NCBI RefSeq assembly: GCF_900496965.1
Contig: NZ_UFQB01000005.1
Location: forward strand, 62,001 to 126,000
From: Achromobacter agilis
GTDB lineage: Bacteria; Pseudomonadota; Gammaproteobacteria; Burkholderiales; Burkholderiaceae_B
Length of the DNA stretch: 64,000 bases
Direction of reading: 5' to 3'
Below are positions 37,274 through 46,348 of this stretch, in pieces (position 1 is the first letter of the stretch; the number at the start of each line of letters is the position of its first letter). Under the pieces are notes generated by a model. It saw only the letters and a list, made by a program, of their open reading frames with translations. It was not told where the DNA came from and did no database searches. The position numbers and the translations under genes are program-made.

Positions 37274-37428
37274 TTTTTGGCTTGTAGGTGGGTGTAACCA
37301 AGGCCGCGTATTTCAACAACCTTTTGTTAGCACAGCACTACAGTGCATTACTTCATGTAACTCACAACGAAATTTCGCTCATCATGCAGCGATCTGTATG
37401 TTGTCGCAGGCTTCCGGTATAAAGAGCC
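37274..37428. promoter_or_regulatory. Divergent control region between the two main T6SS operons
   Basis: This 155-bp stretch is markedly more AT-rich than the genes around it and must carry the promoters for the tssB operon (minus) and the tssJ operon (plus). An inverted repeat GCACT-AC-AGTGC at 37335-37346 is a possible operator. TATAAAG near 37420, only about ten bases from the tssJ start, has no properly spaced -35. I could not assign a sigma factor. Confidence 0.55.
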
Positions 37429-38046
37429 ATGTCAAAACATCTCTATTTTTCTCGGCGCATGGCAGCGGTCGCACTGATCGCGACAACCCCCGTCATCAGT
37501 GGTTGTGCAGCGGTTTCAGCGATTGGAGCAGTGGCAGGAATGACCGGCGGCGTCATGGATATGGCGGGTCTCAAAAAGGACCCGAATGCGCCTGTCGACG
37601 TGAAATTGGCGATACACGCCGGAGAAAATTTGAACTCGAGCAACGGCCAGCCCATGGCCGTGGTTACGAAAATATACTATTTGAAGAACGCCGAGGCATT
37701 TCAGCGCGCGCCGCTCACACAATTAGTTGATACTGACGGCGAAAAGTCAGCCCTGGGCGACAGCGTCATCGCCTCGCGCGAGGTCACGCTGACACCGGGG
37801 CAGCGTTACGAAAACCTGGAGAAGGTGCCGAAAAGCGCCACCTATATAGCTGTCGCGGGTTTGTTTTATGCGCCCGCGCCGCAACGCTGGAAGTACGTGT
37901 TCGCAGTGGAAACCGCAGAGGACACCGGCATCGTCATGGGCGCCCATGCCTGCGCGATGACGGTCGTCACCGGCAAGATGACCTTGCCGCCAGGCGTGCC
38001 CGACTTCGACCCGGCGCGGCTCGGATCGGTGCAATGCCCGGGCTGA
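37429..38046 (+). CDS. tssJ: T6SS outer-membrane lipoprotein TssJ
   Basis: 205 residues. The signal peptide ends in lipobox VISGC (Cys26). The mature part has the TssJ beta-sandwich pattern: LAIHAGENLNSSNGQPMAVV, KIYYLKNAEAFQRAPLTQLV and the C-terminal WKYVFAVETA. TssJ anchors the TssLM membrane complex to the outer membrane. It opens the tssJKL-vgrG2 operon. An Ala/Gly/Met-rich stretch just after Cys26 (AVSAIGAVAGMTGGVMD) is a flexible linker. Confidence 0.92.
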   Translation: MSKHLYFSRRMAAVALIATTPVISGCAAVSAIGAVAGMTGGVMDMAGLKKDPNAPVDVKLAIHAGENLNSSNGQPMAVVTKIYYLKNAEAFQRAPLTQLVDTDGEKSALGDSVIASREVTLTPGQRYENLEKVPKSATYIAVAGLFYAPAPQRWKYVFAVETAEDTGIVMGAHACAMTVVTGKMTLPPGVPDFDPARLGSVQCPG

Positions 38047-38114
38047 ACACACGCAACCCGCGGCGCCCCGTCGTCATGAACCGCCGTCTCTAATATGAAC
38101 AAGAGCCAGAAAAC

Positions 38115-39461
38115 GTGAGCCATTCAGCGAAGATCCTATGGGGAGAGGGGCTGTTCCTGCGGCCCCAGCATTTTCAACGCCAAGACGCCTACCACGAAGC
38201 CCGCCTCGCCGAGATGAGCCGGGCGCTGCATCCCTATTCGTGGGGCCTGCGCGCCGCGCGCTTTGACGCCGCGGCGCTTGCCAACGGCATGCTGCGCGCC
38301 ACCGAACTATCCGCCATTTTCCCCGACGGAGAAATCTATAACGCGCCCCACAACGACGACCTGCCGCCCGCCGTGGCGCTGGACGGGCTGGACGGCGCGA
38401 GCGAAGCGGTCTTCTATCTGGCGCTGCATCCCATGAAGGACATCGGCGGCAACTATCGCGATGCGCAGCAAGGCCAGGGTTTCGATGCGCGCTACGCGCA
38501 CCAGGACAGCCCCGCGCCCGATCTCTATACCAATGCCAGCACCGCCGACCTGGCGTTCCTGCGCAAGAACGTCCGCCTCCTGTCCGAGCATGAACCGCGC
38601 GATGCGCTCTTGACGATTCCGATTGCCCGCGTGCGCCGCACGGCCAGCGCCGGCTATGAACTGGATACGGGCTTCATCGCGCCCAGCCTCACGGTCCAGG
38701 CCTGCAGCGCGCTCTTCGAGCAGCTGCGCCGCCTGCTCGACGCGCTGCAGGCCAAGGTCAACGCCCTGTACGGCTTTCACCGCGAACCCAACAAGAACAT
38801 CATCGAGTTCCGCTCGGGCGACGTAGCCTCCTTCTGGCTGCTGCACACCGCCAACGAGGCCTATTCGGCGCTTTCGCACCTGTTCCACAACCCGCAGCTG
38901 CACCCGGAGCGCCTGTTCCAGGAAATGCTGCGCCTGGCCGGCGCGCTGATGACGTTCTCCAAGGTGCATACGCTGGCGGACCTGCCCGCATATCGGCACG
39001 AGCAGCCGGGCGCGGCCTTTGCGCAGCTCGATGAAATCCTGCGCGACCTGCTCGACACCGTCATCTCGACCCGCTACTTCTCCATCGTGCTGGACGAGGT
39101 GCGCCCCTCGTTCCACGTCGGCCGGCTGGACTCGGACAAACTGGACGAGGCCACCGCGCTGTACCTGTCGGTTTCGGCCACCACGCCGGCCAGCGAGCTG
39201 GCCGAAACCGTGCCGCTGCGTTTCAAGGTCGGCGCGCCCGACGACGTGGAAAAGCTCGTGCTGTCGGCCATGCCGGGCGTGCAGCTGGTGTACACGCCGC
39301 AAGTGCCGCCCGCCGTGCCCGTCAAGCCGGGTGCCTGCTACTTCACCTTGCAGACGCGCGGCTCGCTGTACGACCGCATGCTGCAGGCCCGCAGCATCGC
39401 CATCTACGCTCCGTCCGGCATTCCGGAACTGAAGCTGGACCTGATCGCCGTCACCCGCTAA
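38115..39461 (+). CDS. tssK: T6SS baseplate-membrane complex connector TssK
   Basis: 448 residues, links the baseplate to TssL/TssM. The beginning KILWGEGLFLRPQHFQRQD is the TssK/ImpJ signature; FFLxxxG-type and VYTPQVPPAVPVKPGACYF segments near the C-terminus agree. The start codon is GTG at 38115 without a strong Shine-Dalgarno; no better start exists because the signature begins five codons later. It lies 68 bp after tssJ and 25 bp before tssL. Confidence 0.95.
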   Translation: MSHSAKILWGEGLFLRPQHFQRQDAYHEARLAEMSRALHPYSWGLRAARFDAAALANGMLRATELSAIFPDGEIYNAPHNDDLPPAVALDGLDGASEAVFYLALHPMKDIGGNYRDAQQGQGFDARYAHQDSPAPDLYTNASTADLAFLRKNVRLLSEHEPRDALLTIPIARVRRTASAGYELDTGFIAPSLTVQACSALFEQLRRLLDALQAKVNALYGFHREPNKNIIEFRSGDVASFWLLHTANEAYSALSHLFHNPQLHPERLFQEMLRLAGALMTFSKVHTLADLPAYRHEQPGAAFAQLDEILRDLLDTVISTRYFSIVLDEVRPSFHVGRLDSDKLDEATALYLSVSATTPASELAETVPLRFKVGAPDDVEKLVLSAMPGVQLVYTPQVPPAVPVKPGACYFTLQTRGSLYDRMLQARSIAIYAPSGIPELKLDLIAVTR

Positions 39462-39486
39462 ACGACGCCAACCGAAAGAGCCCGCC

Positions 39487-40266
39487 ATGACCGCCGACGC
39501 GCCCTCTCTGATGCCCGGAGCTTCGCTCCCTCCCCGAGCCGCCGAGTTCTACGGCTCACGCCCCGCGAAATCGCTGCTGGACCTGCTGTACGACGGCTTC
39601 CTGATGCTGTTCCTGCTCAAGAGCGGGCAGGAACCCGCCAGCGCCGCGTCGTTTTCGGCGCGCGTGCAGCAGTTCCTGGCGGACTTCGAGCGCAGCGCCA
39701 AGAAAATGGACATCCCGGCCGAAGACGTCTACGCGACCAAGTACGCCTTTTGCGCCGCGGTGGACGAAACCGTGCTGAATTCCGGCTTCTCGATCCGCGA
39801 CGCGTGGATGCTGCAGCCCTTGCAACTGACCCTGTTCGGCGAACAGCTGGCCGGCGAGAATTTCTTCGCGCGCCTGGAAGACCTGCGGGCCCAGGGCGCG
39901 CCGCGCCTGCAATCGCTCGAAGTGTTCTACATGTGCCTGCTGCTGGGCTTCCAGGGCAAATACATGATTGAAGGCCAGGAGAAGCTCGGCTACCTGACCG
40001 CGCGCCTGGGCGACGAGATCGCGCTGCTGCGGGGCAAACGCGCCGGCTTCGCGCCGCACTGGCCGCTGCCCGACAAGATCGCCCATACCTTGAAACGCGA
40101 CGTGCCGCTGTGGAGCATCGGCGCCCTGTTCGCCCTGCTCGGCCTTTTGGCGTACCTGGGCATGAGCCATTTCCTGAACGCGGACATGCAGACCGCCATG
40201 GCGCCCTATCACGACATCGTCAAGCTGGGCCCGCGCGCCGCCCACCTGACCATCTCGCTTCCCTGA
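39487..40266 (+). CDS. tssL: T6SS inner-membrane protein TssL/DotU (without OmpA domain)
   Basis: 259 residues. A cytoplasmic helical DotU domain (SLLDLLYDGFLMLFLLKSGQ, AEDVYATKYAFCAAVDETVL, LEVFYMCLLLGFQGKYMIEG) is followed by a single C-terminal membrane helix at about 215-238 and a short periplasmic tail. Many TssL proteins carry an extra peptidoglycan-binding OmpA domain; this one lacks it, and a separate OmpA-family gene occurs at 61337. It forms the membrane complex with TssM and TssJ. Confidence 0.95.
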   Translation: MTADAPSLMPGASLPPRAAEFYGSRPAKSLLDLLYDGFLMLFLLKSGQEPASAASFSARVQQFLADFERSAKKMDIPAEDVYATKYAFCAAVDETVLNSGFSIRDAWMLQPLQLTLFGEQLAGENFFARLEDLRAQGAPRLQSLEVFYMCLLLGFQGKYMIEGQEKLGYLTARLGDEIALLRGKRAGFAPHWPLPDKIAHTLKRDVPLWSIGALFALLGLLAYLGMSHFLNADMQTAMAPYHDIVKLGPRAAHLTISLP

Positions 40267-40291
40267 AGGTCCACCTACACCGCCACGCCCC

Positions 40292-43200
40292 ATGATCGAT
40301 CGCTCCTCCACGCCTGCGGGCTTCAGCAGCCTGGATGCCGCCTCGCTGTCCCAGAACGCCCGCCTGCTGCAAGTGCGCACGCCGCTGGGCGACGCGCTCA
40401 CCGTCGAACGCATGCAGCTGCGCGAAGGCGTGTCCGAACTGTTCGCCCTGACCCTGGACTGTCTGGCGTCGTCGGCGGAGCTGGACGTGGAACCGCTGCT
40501 GGGCAAGGAGATCAGCGTCAGCCTGCTGCTGGCCGACGGCAGCCGGCGCCTCTGGCACGCGGTGGTGGAAGGCGTGGATTCGCTGGGCGCCGATGGCGGG
40601 CTGGCGCGCTACCGGCTGCATGCCGCCCCGTGGCTGGCCACGCTGCGCCTGCGCCGCGACAGCTTCCTCTACCAGGACAAGCCGGTCACCGACATCCTGA
40701 GCGAAGTCTTCGCCGACTATCCTCTGGCGTCGTTCGCATTCGAAATCACCGAGCCGCCGGCGCCGCGCCCGGTGCGCACCCAGTACCGTGAAACCGACCT
40801 GGCCTTCGTGCTGCGCCTGATGGCCGAAGCAGGCCTGAGCTTCCGCTTCGACCATCAGCAGGGCGAACAGCAGGACGGCGCCGCAGGAGGCGCGCAGCAC
40901 CGCCTGGTGGTGTTCGACGCGGGCGCAGCGCATCCCGCCAATCCCGCCGCCACGCTGCGCTTTCACCGCAGCGACGCCACGGAAACCGAAGACAGCGTCA
41001 CGCGCTTCGGCGCCGCGCGCGCCATCCAGCCCAATGCCGTCACGCGCGTGGCCTGGAACGACCGCGCGCTGCTCGCGCACGGCGCGCATGCCCAGTCCGG
41101 CCTGGATGCGGGCTCGGTGCCGCCGCTGGAAGACTACGATTACGACGGCCACGGCCGCTACACGGACGACGCCGGGGCCGAACAGCGGGCCGCGCGCAGC
41201 CTGCTGGCCCACGAAGCGCGCATGGTGCGTTTCGACGGCGGCGGCACGGCGCGCCAGATGGCGCCCGGCCACGACTTCACGCTGACGCAGCACGACCGCT
41301 ATGCGGAAGGCGCGGGCCAGGCGGTCGATGAAATGGGCGGCAACCAATACACGCTGCTGCACGTATTGCACGAGGCCGCCAACAACCTGGGCAGCCAGGC
41401 GGCCCAGGTGCTGGGCGCGTCCGACCTGGAACACGGCACCTACCACAACACCTTCAGCGCCCAACCCGTGGCGGCCGCGCTGCTGCCCCCGTGGATCGCC
41501 AAGCCGACCGCCCCCGAAGGCCTCGTCGCCGTGGTGGTGACGGCGCAGGACGAAGCCATTTCGTCCGGACGAGACCTGCGCGTCAAAGTGCAGTTTCCCT
41601 GGCAGCGCGGACGGCGTCCCCTGCCGGGCGGCCTGCCCCACCGCAGCCACGGCGACGACGAAGGCAACGCGCCGGGCAACGACAGTTCCGGCACTTGGCT
41701 GCGTGTTGCCGGCGCGCAGGCCGGCCCCAACTGGGGCGCCCACCATCTTCCGCGGCAGGGCACCGAAGTCGTCGTGGAATTCCTGGATGGCGACATCGAC
41801 CAGCCCGTGGTGGTGGCGCAGCTCTATAACGACGCCGACCTGCCGCCCTGGTCGGCGGGCGTGGATGCCGAGGCCAACCACCCCGGCACGCTCAGCGGCT
41901 GGCACAGCCAGGGCCTGGACGGCGAAGGCCACAGCCAGTGGCTGTTCGACGACACCTCGGGACAGGTGCGCACGCGCCTGTCCAGCTCGGCCGCTGCCTC
42001 GCAGCTGGGCCTGGGCCATCTGGTCAAGCAGGCTGCGGACGAATCCAGCCGCGGCGAATGGCGCGGCACCGGCTTCGAACTGCGCTCGGACGCCTGGACC
42101 GTGGTGCGCTCCGGGCAAGGCATGCTGCTGTCGGCCAATGCGCGGTCAAACGCCGGCTCCACCCTGGCCGATGCGAAGGAAGCGCTGGCCCTGATGCGCG
42201 GCGCGCAGAACGCCGCGCAGCGCATCAACGACGCCGCCGCGCAGCGCCAGGCGCGCGAATTGACGGCCACCGGCCAGTACGATGCGCAGATCAAGGCCAT
42301 CGATCCCAAGGCCGACGGCCGCTATCCGGGCAGCGTAGGCGGCCAGCAGGCCATCAAGGCCAGCGGCGGCGGACGAACCGGCACGGAGCCGGTCGAACGC
42401 ATCGATGGCGCGCGCATGCTGATCGACGCGCCCTCCTCCCTCAACCTGTCCACGCCCGCGTCGACCATCCTGCACGCGAGCGAGAACCTGCACGTCACCG
42501 CACAGGCGGATGGCCACATTGCCGCCCGCCAGACCTTCGCCAGCGCGTCGGGCAAATCGACCAGCCTGTTCGTGCAGGACGGCGGCCTGCGCGCCATTGC
42601 GGCCAACGCGCCCGTCTCGCTCCACGCACATACCGACATGCTGGAAATGCTGGCCGGCCAGGACATCACCGTCACGTCGACCACGGACAGCATCGAGATC
42701 CTGGCGAACCAGCGTGTCACCCTGCAGGCCGCGAACGGCAGCATCGTGCTGGACGGCGGCGACATCCTGTTCAAAGGGCCGGGCATGTTTTCGGTCAAAG
42801 GCGCCTCGCACAGCCTGATCGGCCCGGGCAGCGACGCCGCCGCCCTGCCCGCGCTGCCGTCGACCCAGGTAGGCGACCCGATGATCGTGACGGCCGAGCT
42901 GCTGCACCGGCCCAAGGCGCAGGCGCTGGCGGCCTTGCAAGCCAGTTCCTCCCAGGGCGCGAACGCCGCCGCGGCGGGCGCCGCGGCAAGCGGCGCCGCG
43001 ACGGCAACCGCCTCGGCCGATACGAGCCTGGCCGGCCGTGCCGCCGCGCTGGCGGGGCAGGCTGGCGGCCTGGCCAGCAGCGCCGCGCAATCGATCAAAA
43101 GCGCTTCCACTGCCGTCACCGGCGCCGTCGACGGCGCCAAACAGGCGGGCACCACGCTGATGGCTGGCGCCGCAGACAAGGCCGGCGAGCTGGCACGCTC

Positions 43201-45322
43201 GGCGGCCAACGCGGTCACGCCGTCGCTGATGGGTGGGCCTGGCGCAAGCCTGGGCGCAACGGCCGGGCAAGCCGCCGGCACCGGCGCGACTTCGGCCGTT
43301 TCCTCGACAGCCGGCAATGCCATGGGCTCAGCCGCCGCAAATGCTGCCGGAACACTGGCGTCAGGCGTCGCGGCGAACGCGGGCGCCACCGCCCAGGGCG
43401 CGGCATCCGGACTGCAGGGCGCCTCGGCGACGGCCGGCGCTGGCGCCTTCTCCGGCGCGGCGGACATGCTTTCGGCCGCTGGCGACGCGGCGGGCAAGAT
43501 TGGCGAATTCGTGAACCCCGTCATGGCGCAGGCCCTGACGGGCAATGGCGACCGGGGGTCGGCGATCGGCTCGGCGGTCAACGGCCTGCTGGGTTCGACC
43601 CGCGCCGGACAATACGGATTGCCGGCAATCGCCGGCGCCATCATGCGCGCCCCCAGCCTGGATGCTTCCGCGCTGCCGGCCGTGGCAAGCGCGGTCCTGC
43701 AGTCTCCGGCCGTGAGCGGCTCTGGGCTGCCCGGGGTCGCCGCCGCCGTCTTGCGCACGCCCGGCTTCAGCCCGGACATGCTGCCGTCGTCCGTGACCAA
43801 GGCCCTGCAAATGGCAGGCGTGCTGCCCAACTCCGGAACGCCACCTTTCGCGCCGCCGGGCACGCCTAGATCCACGCCAGGCGCAACCCAGGACGGCGCC
43901 GCCGCGCAGGATGCCGGCGAACCCGCGGCGTCCAACGCGCTGACCACCTACCGCGGCCAGACGGGCGCGCATCTGCAGTTCGTGAACTTTGCCGAAGAAG
44001 ACGCGTTCTGGAACGACGGCACCGTCCTCATCAGCGAGGACCGGCAGACGGCCAAACCGAAGATCCACGTCAGATTCAGCAAGGCCGCCGTCCACAAGTT
44101 CAGCATCAAGGTCGTCGCAGGCAGGGACAACATCGCGTACTCGCAAGGCGAGAAGGGCCGCCATGCAGCCTATCGCGACCCGAACGGCAGAACGTTCCAA
44201 TACCAGACGGATCCCGACGGCACCAAGGTCGTGAACGACATCTCGCTGCCGGCCGCTGGGCTGAATACCTACACCTTCGAGGTCCGGGACGCGCGAAACC
44301 AGCGCATCGCCACCGAAACGGTGGAAACGGCACGCCGGCTCTACATCCAGGAACTGGTGATGCCCGGTCCGCAACCAATGGCGCGCGCGCAGGACAATAG
44401 CGCCATGGCCGCCGAGTACCGCCGCCATGGCATCGATGTCGCGCACCTTCCGGCGCGCCAAGGCGCCGGAAACGCGAACTACGACGTAGACCAGGCCGAC
44501 GCCGACCTGCTCCAGCGCCAGGCAAGGGCGATCTACGATCAATCCGAAGGGCCTGACCACGAGCCCTACACGATCGTCGTCTGCCACGTGGAACGCCTGG
44601 CCTTCAAGGCGCCCCAGCACACCATCTACCGGGACGCCTACGCGGGCCCGGGCGAGCGCAAGGTCTATGTGCCGCTGGTGGGCGGCGACGGCGCCTCCCA
44701 TTTCCTCTGGTACGGCATCGACAACGACCCGTGGTTCCTGAACGCCACCTACGAATACACGGACGCCTCGGGCCAGGTCCGCCGCATCCCCATTCCGCCC
44801 GATCGCGTCTTCCCGGTGCCTCAAGATCAGGGCAAGCCCCTGGAATGCCCGGGCGTGGGCGTGATCGTCGATGGCCTGACGCCGACGCGGACGCTGGGCA
44901 AGATCCACCTCAACGTGCAATTGATGGACTCGGCAGCCACCGGCGTGGCGTTCCCGGGCACTAATCTGCTATGCGTCGCGGCCCGCACCCCCTGGGATCC
45001 TGCGGACCCCGCAGGCCGCCAACAGACGCTGGTGCATGAAATCGGCCACCTGATCTATATGGTGGCCAGCGGGCCTGCATGGGCGCAGGCGAACGGCTAC
45101 GAGGACGATGACTCGCACCTGGACGCCTCGCCCTACTTCTACTCGCCCCACGGCCGCCATTGCCACTTCGGCCTGGCCAAGCTGGCCAACGTCGAAGACT
45201 ATGCCTACGAATCGGGCTCCTGCGTCATGTTCGGCATCAGCGGGGCTCCCATACGCTTCTGCCCGACCTGCGCCAGGGCCGTGCGCAAAGTGGACTTCTC
45301 CAATGGCTGGCCTTCCTTCTAA
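40292..45322 (+). CDS. vgrG: Evolved VgrG with C-terminal HExxH zinc-metallopeptidase effector domain
   Basis: 1676 residues in three parts. Residues 1-870: complete VgrG spike (QYRETDLAFVLRLMAEAGL; OB domain GTEVVVEFLDGDIDQPVVV near 490; DUF2345 about 730-845). Residues about 885-1215: a long low-complexity Ala/Gly/Ser linker. Residues about 1217-1676: an extension with beta-rich start and the zinc-protease motif HEIGH at 1582-1586, then a conserved-looking Cys/His tail (HGRHCHFGL from 1620, SCVMFG with Cys1644, CPTC at 1657-1660). This is the layout of a specialised effector VgrG whose tip enzyme would cleave target proteins. The third zinc ligand is not certain. The overlapping next gene is a candidate immunity protein. 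Operon: tssJ-tssK-tssL-vgrG2. Confidence 0.9.
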   Translation: MIDRSSTPAGFSSLDAASLSQNARLLQVRTPLGDALTVERMQLREGVSELFALTLDCLASSAELDVEPLLGKEISVSLLLADGSRRLWHAVVEGVDSLGADGGLARYRLHAAPWLATLRLRRDSFLYQDKPVTDILSEVFADYPLASFAFEITEPPAPRPVRTQYRETDLAFVLRLMAEAGLSFRFDHQQGEQQDGAAGGAQHRLVVFDAGAAHPANPAATLRFHRSDATETEDSVTRFGAARAIQPNAVTRVAWNDRALLAHGAHAQSGLDAGSVPPLEDYDYDGHGRYTDDAGAEQRAARSLLAHEARMVRFDGGGTARQMAPGHDFTLTQHDRYAEGAGQAVDEMGGNQYTLLHVLHEAANNLGSQAAQVLGASDLEHGTYHNTFSAQPVAAALLPPWIAKPTAPEGLVAVVVTAQDEAISSGRDLRVKVQFPWQRGRRPLPGGLPHRSHGDDEGNAPGNDSSGTWLRVAGAQAGPNWGAHHLPRQGTEVVVEFLDGDIDQPVVVAQLYNDADLPPWSAGVDAEANHPGTLSGWHSQGLDGEGHSQWLFDDTSGQVRTRLSSSAAASQLGLGHLVKQAADESSRGEWRGTGFELRSDAWTVVRSGQGMLLSANARSNAGSTLADAKEALALMRGAQNAAQRINDAAAQRQARELTATGQYDAQIKAIDPKADGRYPGSVGGQQAIKASGGGRTGTEPVERIDGARMLIDAPSSLNLSTPASTILHASENLHVTAQADGHIAARQTFASASGKSTSLFVQDGGLRAIAANAPVSLHAHTDMLEMLAGQDITVTSTTDSIEILANQRVTLQAANGSIVLDGGDILFKGPGMFSVKGASHSLIGPGSDAAALPALPSTQVGDPMIVTAELLHRPKAQALAALQASSSQGANAAAAGAAASGAATATASADTSLAGRAAALAGQAGGLASSAAQSIKSASTAVTGAVDGAKQAGTTLMAGAADKAGELARSAANAVTPSLMGGPGASLGATAGQAAGTGATSAVSSTAGNAMGSAAANAAGTLASGVAANAGATAQGAASGLQGASATAGAGAFSGAADMLSAAGDAAGKIGEFVNPVMAQALTGNGDRGSAIGSAVNGLLGSTRAGQYGLPAIAGAIMRAPSLDASALPAVASAVLQSPAVSGSGLPGVAAAVLRTPGFSPDMLPSSVTKALQMAGVLPNSGTPPFAPPGTPRSTPGATQDGAAAQDAGEPAASNALTTYRGQTGAHLQFVNFAEEDAFWNDGTVLISEDRQTAKPKIHVRFSKAAVHKFSIKVVAGRDNIAYSQGEKGRHAAYRDPNGRTFQYQTDPDGTKVVNDISLPAAGLNTYTFEVRDARNQRIATETVETARRLYIQELVMPGPQPMARAQDNSAMAAEYRRHGIDVAHLPARQGAGNANYDVDQADADLLQRQARAIYDQSEGPDHEPYTIVVCHVERLAFKAPQHTIYRDAYAGPGERKVYVPLVGGDGASHFLWYGIDNDPWFLNATYEYTDASGQVRRIPIPPDRVFPVPQDQGKPLECPGVGVIVDGLTPTRTLGKIHLNVQLMDSAATGVAFPGTNLLCVAARTPWDPADPAGRQQTLVHEIGHLIYMVASGPAWAQANGYEDDDSHLDASPYFYSPHGRHCHFGLAKLANVEDYAYESGSCVMFGISGAPIRFCPTCARAVRKVDFSNGWPSF

Positions 45323-45914
45323 CCGCGCACCGCGCTGGCGCCCGCTGCTGGCCGCGCTATGCGCGGCCGCCGGCCTCATGCTCGCGTCCGCGCCCTCCGG
45401 CGCCTCGCCGCCCTCGCCCATGACTACCGACTGGATCGATCCCCCCGCCTTCGCGACCGCCCCCGTGGGCACGACCCGCGAGCACGCCTGCATGCCCGCC
45501 AACCGGGCCGACAGCGACCCCCAGCTGCACCTGGCCGGCCCTCGGCGCGTCACCCTCCAGGCCGCGGACAAGCTGGTCGTGCCGGTTTGCGCCCGAGGCA
45601 TCATCCCCGTCACCACCAACATGCCGCCGCCTGCCGTCGTCGCGACGGACAAGACCACCGGCAAGGTCTATCGCGGCATCGCCTATCAACGCAAGCGGCC
45701 GCAACCGCGCGGCATGGACATCGATATCGCGCCAGGCTCGGTTCCGCCGCGGGATACACCGATCGAGCCCGGCGTCAGCGTCGGGACGCAATTCAGCACC
45801 GACGTGGCCGCGGCCGCCGGGCTTCCAAAGCAGGAAGCCGTCTACGAGGTTTACGTGGAAGCCAACGGCCTGCGCTCGAATGCCGTCACGATCGAGGTGC
45901 GGGCCGCGGAATAG
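45303..45914 (+). CDS. Putative periplasmic immunity protein for the VgrG metallopeptidase
   Basis: 203 residues with a signal peptide (PLLAALCAAAGLMLASAPSG, cleavage predicted near residue 34). The mature protein has two cysteines (HACMPAN and VPVCARG) and a beta-rich composition ending VYEVYVEANGLRSNAVTIEV. The ATG at 45303 lies inside the last 20 bases of the vgrG2 gene in another frame, indicating coupled expression. I recognise no domain. Its position directly after an effector VgrG and its export suggest that it protects the periplasm against the zinc peptidase; this is inference. Confidence 0.62.
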   Translation: MAGLPSNRAPRWRPLLAALCAAAGLMLASAPSGASPPSPMTTDWIDPPAFATAPVGTTREHACMPANRADSDPQLHLAGPRRVTLQAADKLVVPVCARGIIPVTTNMPPPAVVATDKTTGKVYRGIAYQRKRPQPRGMDIDIAPGSVPPRDTPIEPGVSVGTQFSTDVAAAAGLPKQEAVYEVYVEANGLRSNAVTIEVRAAE

Positions 45915-45924
45915 CTGCCGCCCT

Positions 45925-46296
45925 TCAGCCCGGCCCGGCGCTGCCGGGCCGGAACATGCGCAGCACGCGATCACGGATAGATCGCCCATAGGCCCAGCAC
46001 CACACCGCCAGGGCCAGCAGGGCGACCAGCAGATAGGCGCGGTGCTCCACGGGCACGGGATTGAGGGCCGACAAGGTCAAGAAGGGCTCGAAGCCCATGA
46101 AATCGCTGGCGGCGAGCGTGCTGAAGAAGAGCGCCAGCACCGGCCCCGTGAAATGCGGGCGCTCGCCCCGCGTGTCCTTGTCCGCCCATGCGAACCAATG
46201 GATGAAGCGGATCAGCTGAATCGCCACCGCGCATAGCGGGACGACGACGGCGAGCAGCAGGACGATAAGGGCGACGGCGACTTGAGGCGGAAGCAT
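45925..46296 (-). CDS. Small integral membrane protein, function unknown
   Basis: 123 residues with three hydrophobic segments: VAVALIVLLLAVVVPLCAVA, a weaker middle one (VLALFFSTLAASDFM) and YLLVALLALAVWCWAYG. It lies 52 bp downstream of the Tle1-like gene on the same strand, as last gene of the vgrG3 operon, and converges on the metallopeptidase immunity candidate. No domain recognised. It may be a further immunity or accessory protein; the start at 46296 has no obvious RBS. Confidence 0.55.
   Translation of the reverse strand: MLPPQVAVALIVLLLAVVVPLCAVAIQLIRFIHWFAWADKDTRGERPHFTGPVLALFFSTLAASDFMGFEPFLTLSALNPVPVEHRAYLLVALLALAVWCWAYGRSIRDRVLRMFRPGSAGPG
45930..45952. terminator. Perfect GC hairpin between convergent genes
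   Basis: CCGGCCCGGC and GCCGGGCCGG form a 10-bp perfect stem with a three-base loop. It begins 15 bases after the stop of the plus-strand immunity candidate and overlaps the 3' end of the minus-strand 123-aa gene. No T-tract; probable transcription barrier for the tssJKL-vgrG2 operon. Confidence 0.45.
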
Positions 46297-46348
46297 GGCG
46301 GCATTTTAGCGGCTGCCGGCGCATTCGCCAGCCAGCCCCGCCGCAAGC

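Noticed and set aside
37410-37428. TATAAAG as -10 box of tssJ
   Set aside because: It lies about ten bases from the start codon and has no -35 at a normal distance; position fits neither a usual 5' leader nor a leaderless start.
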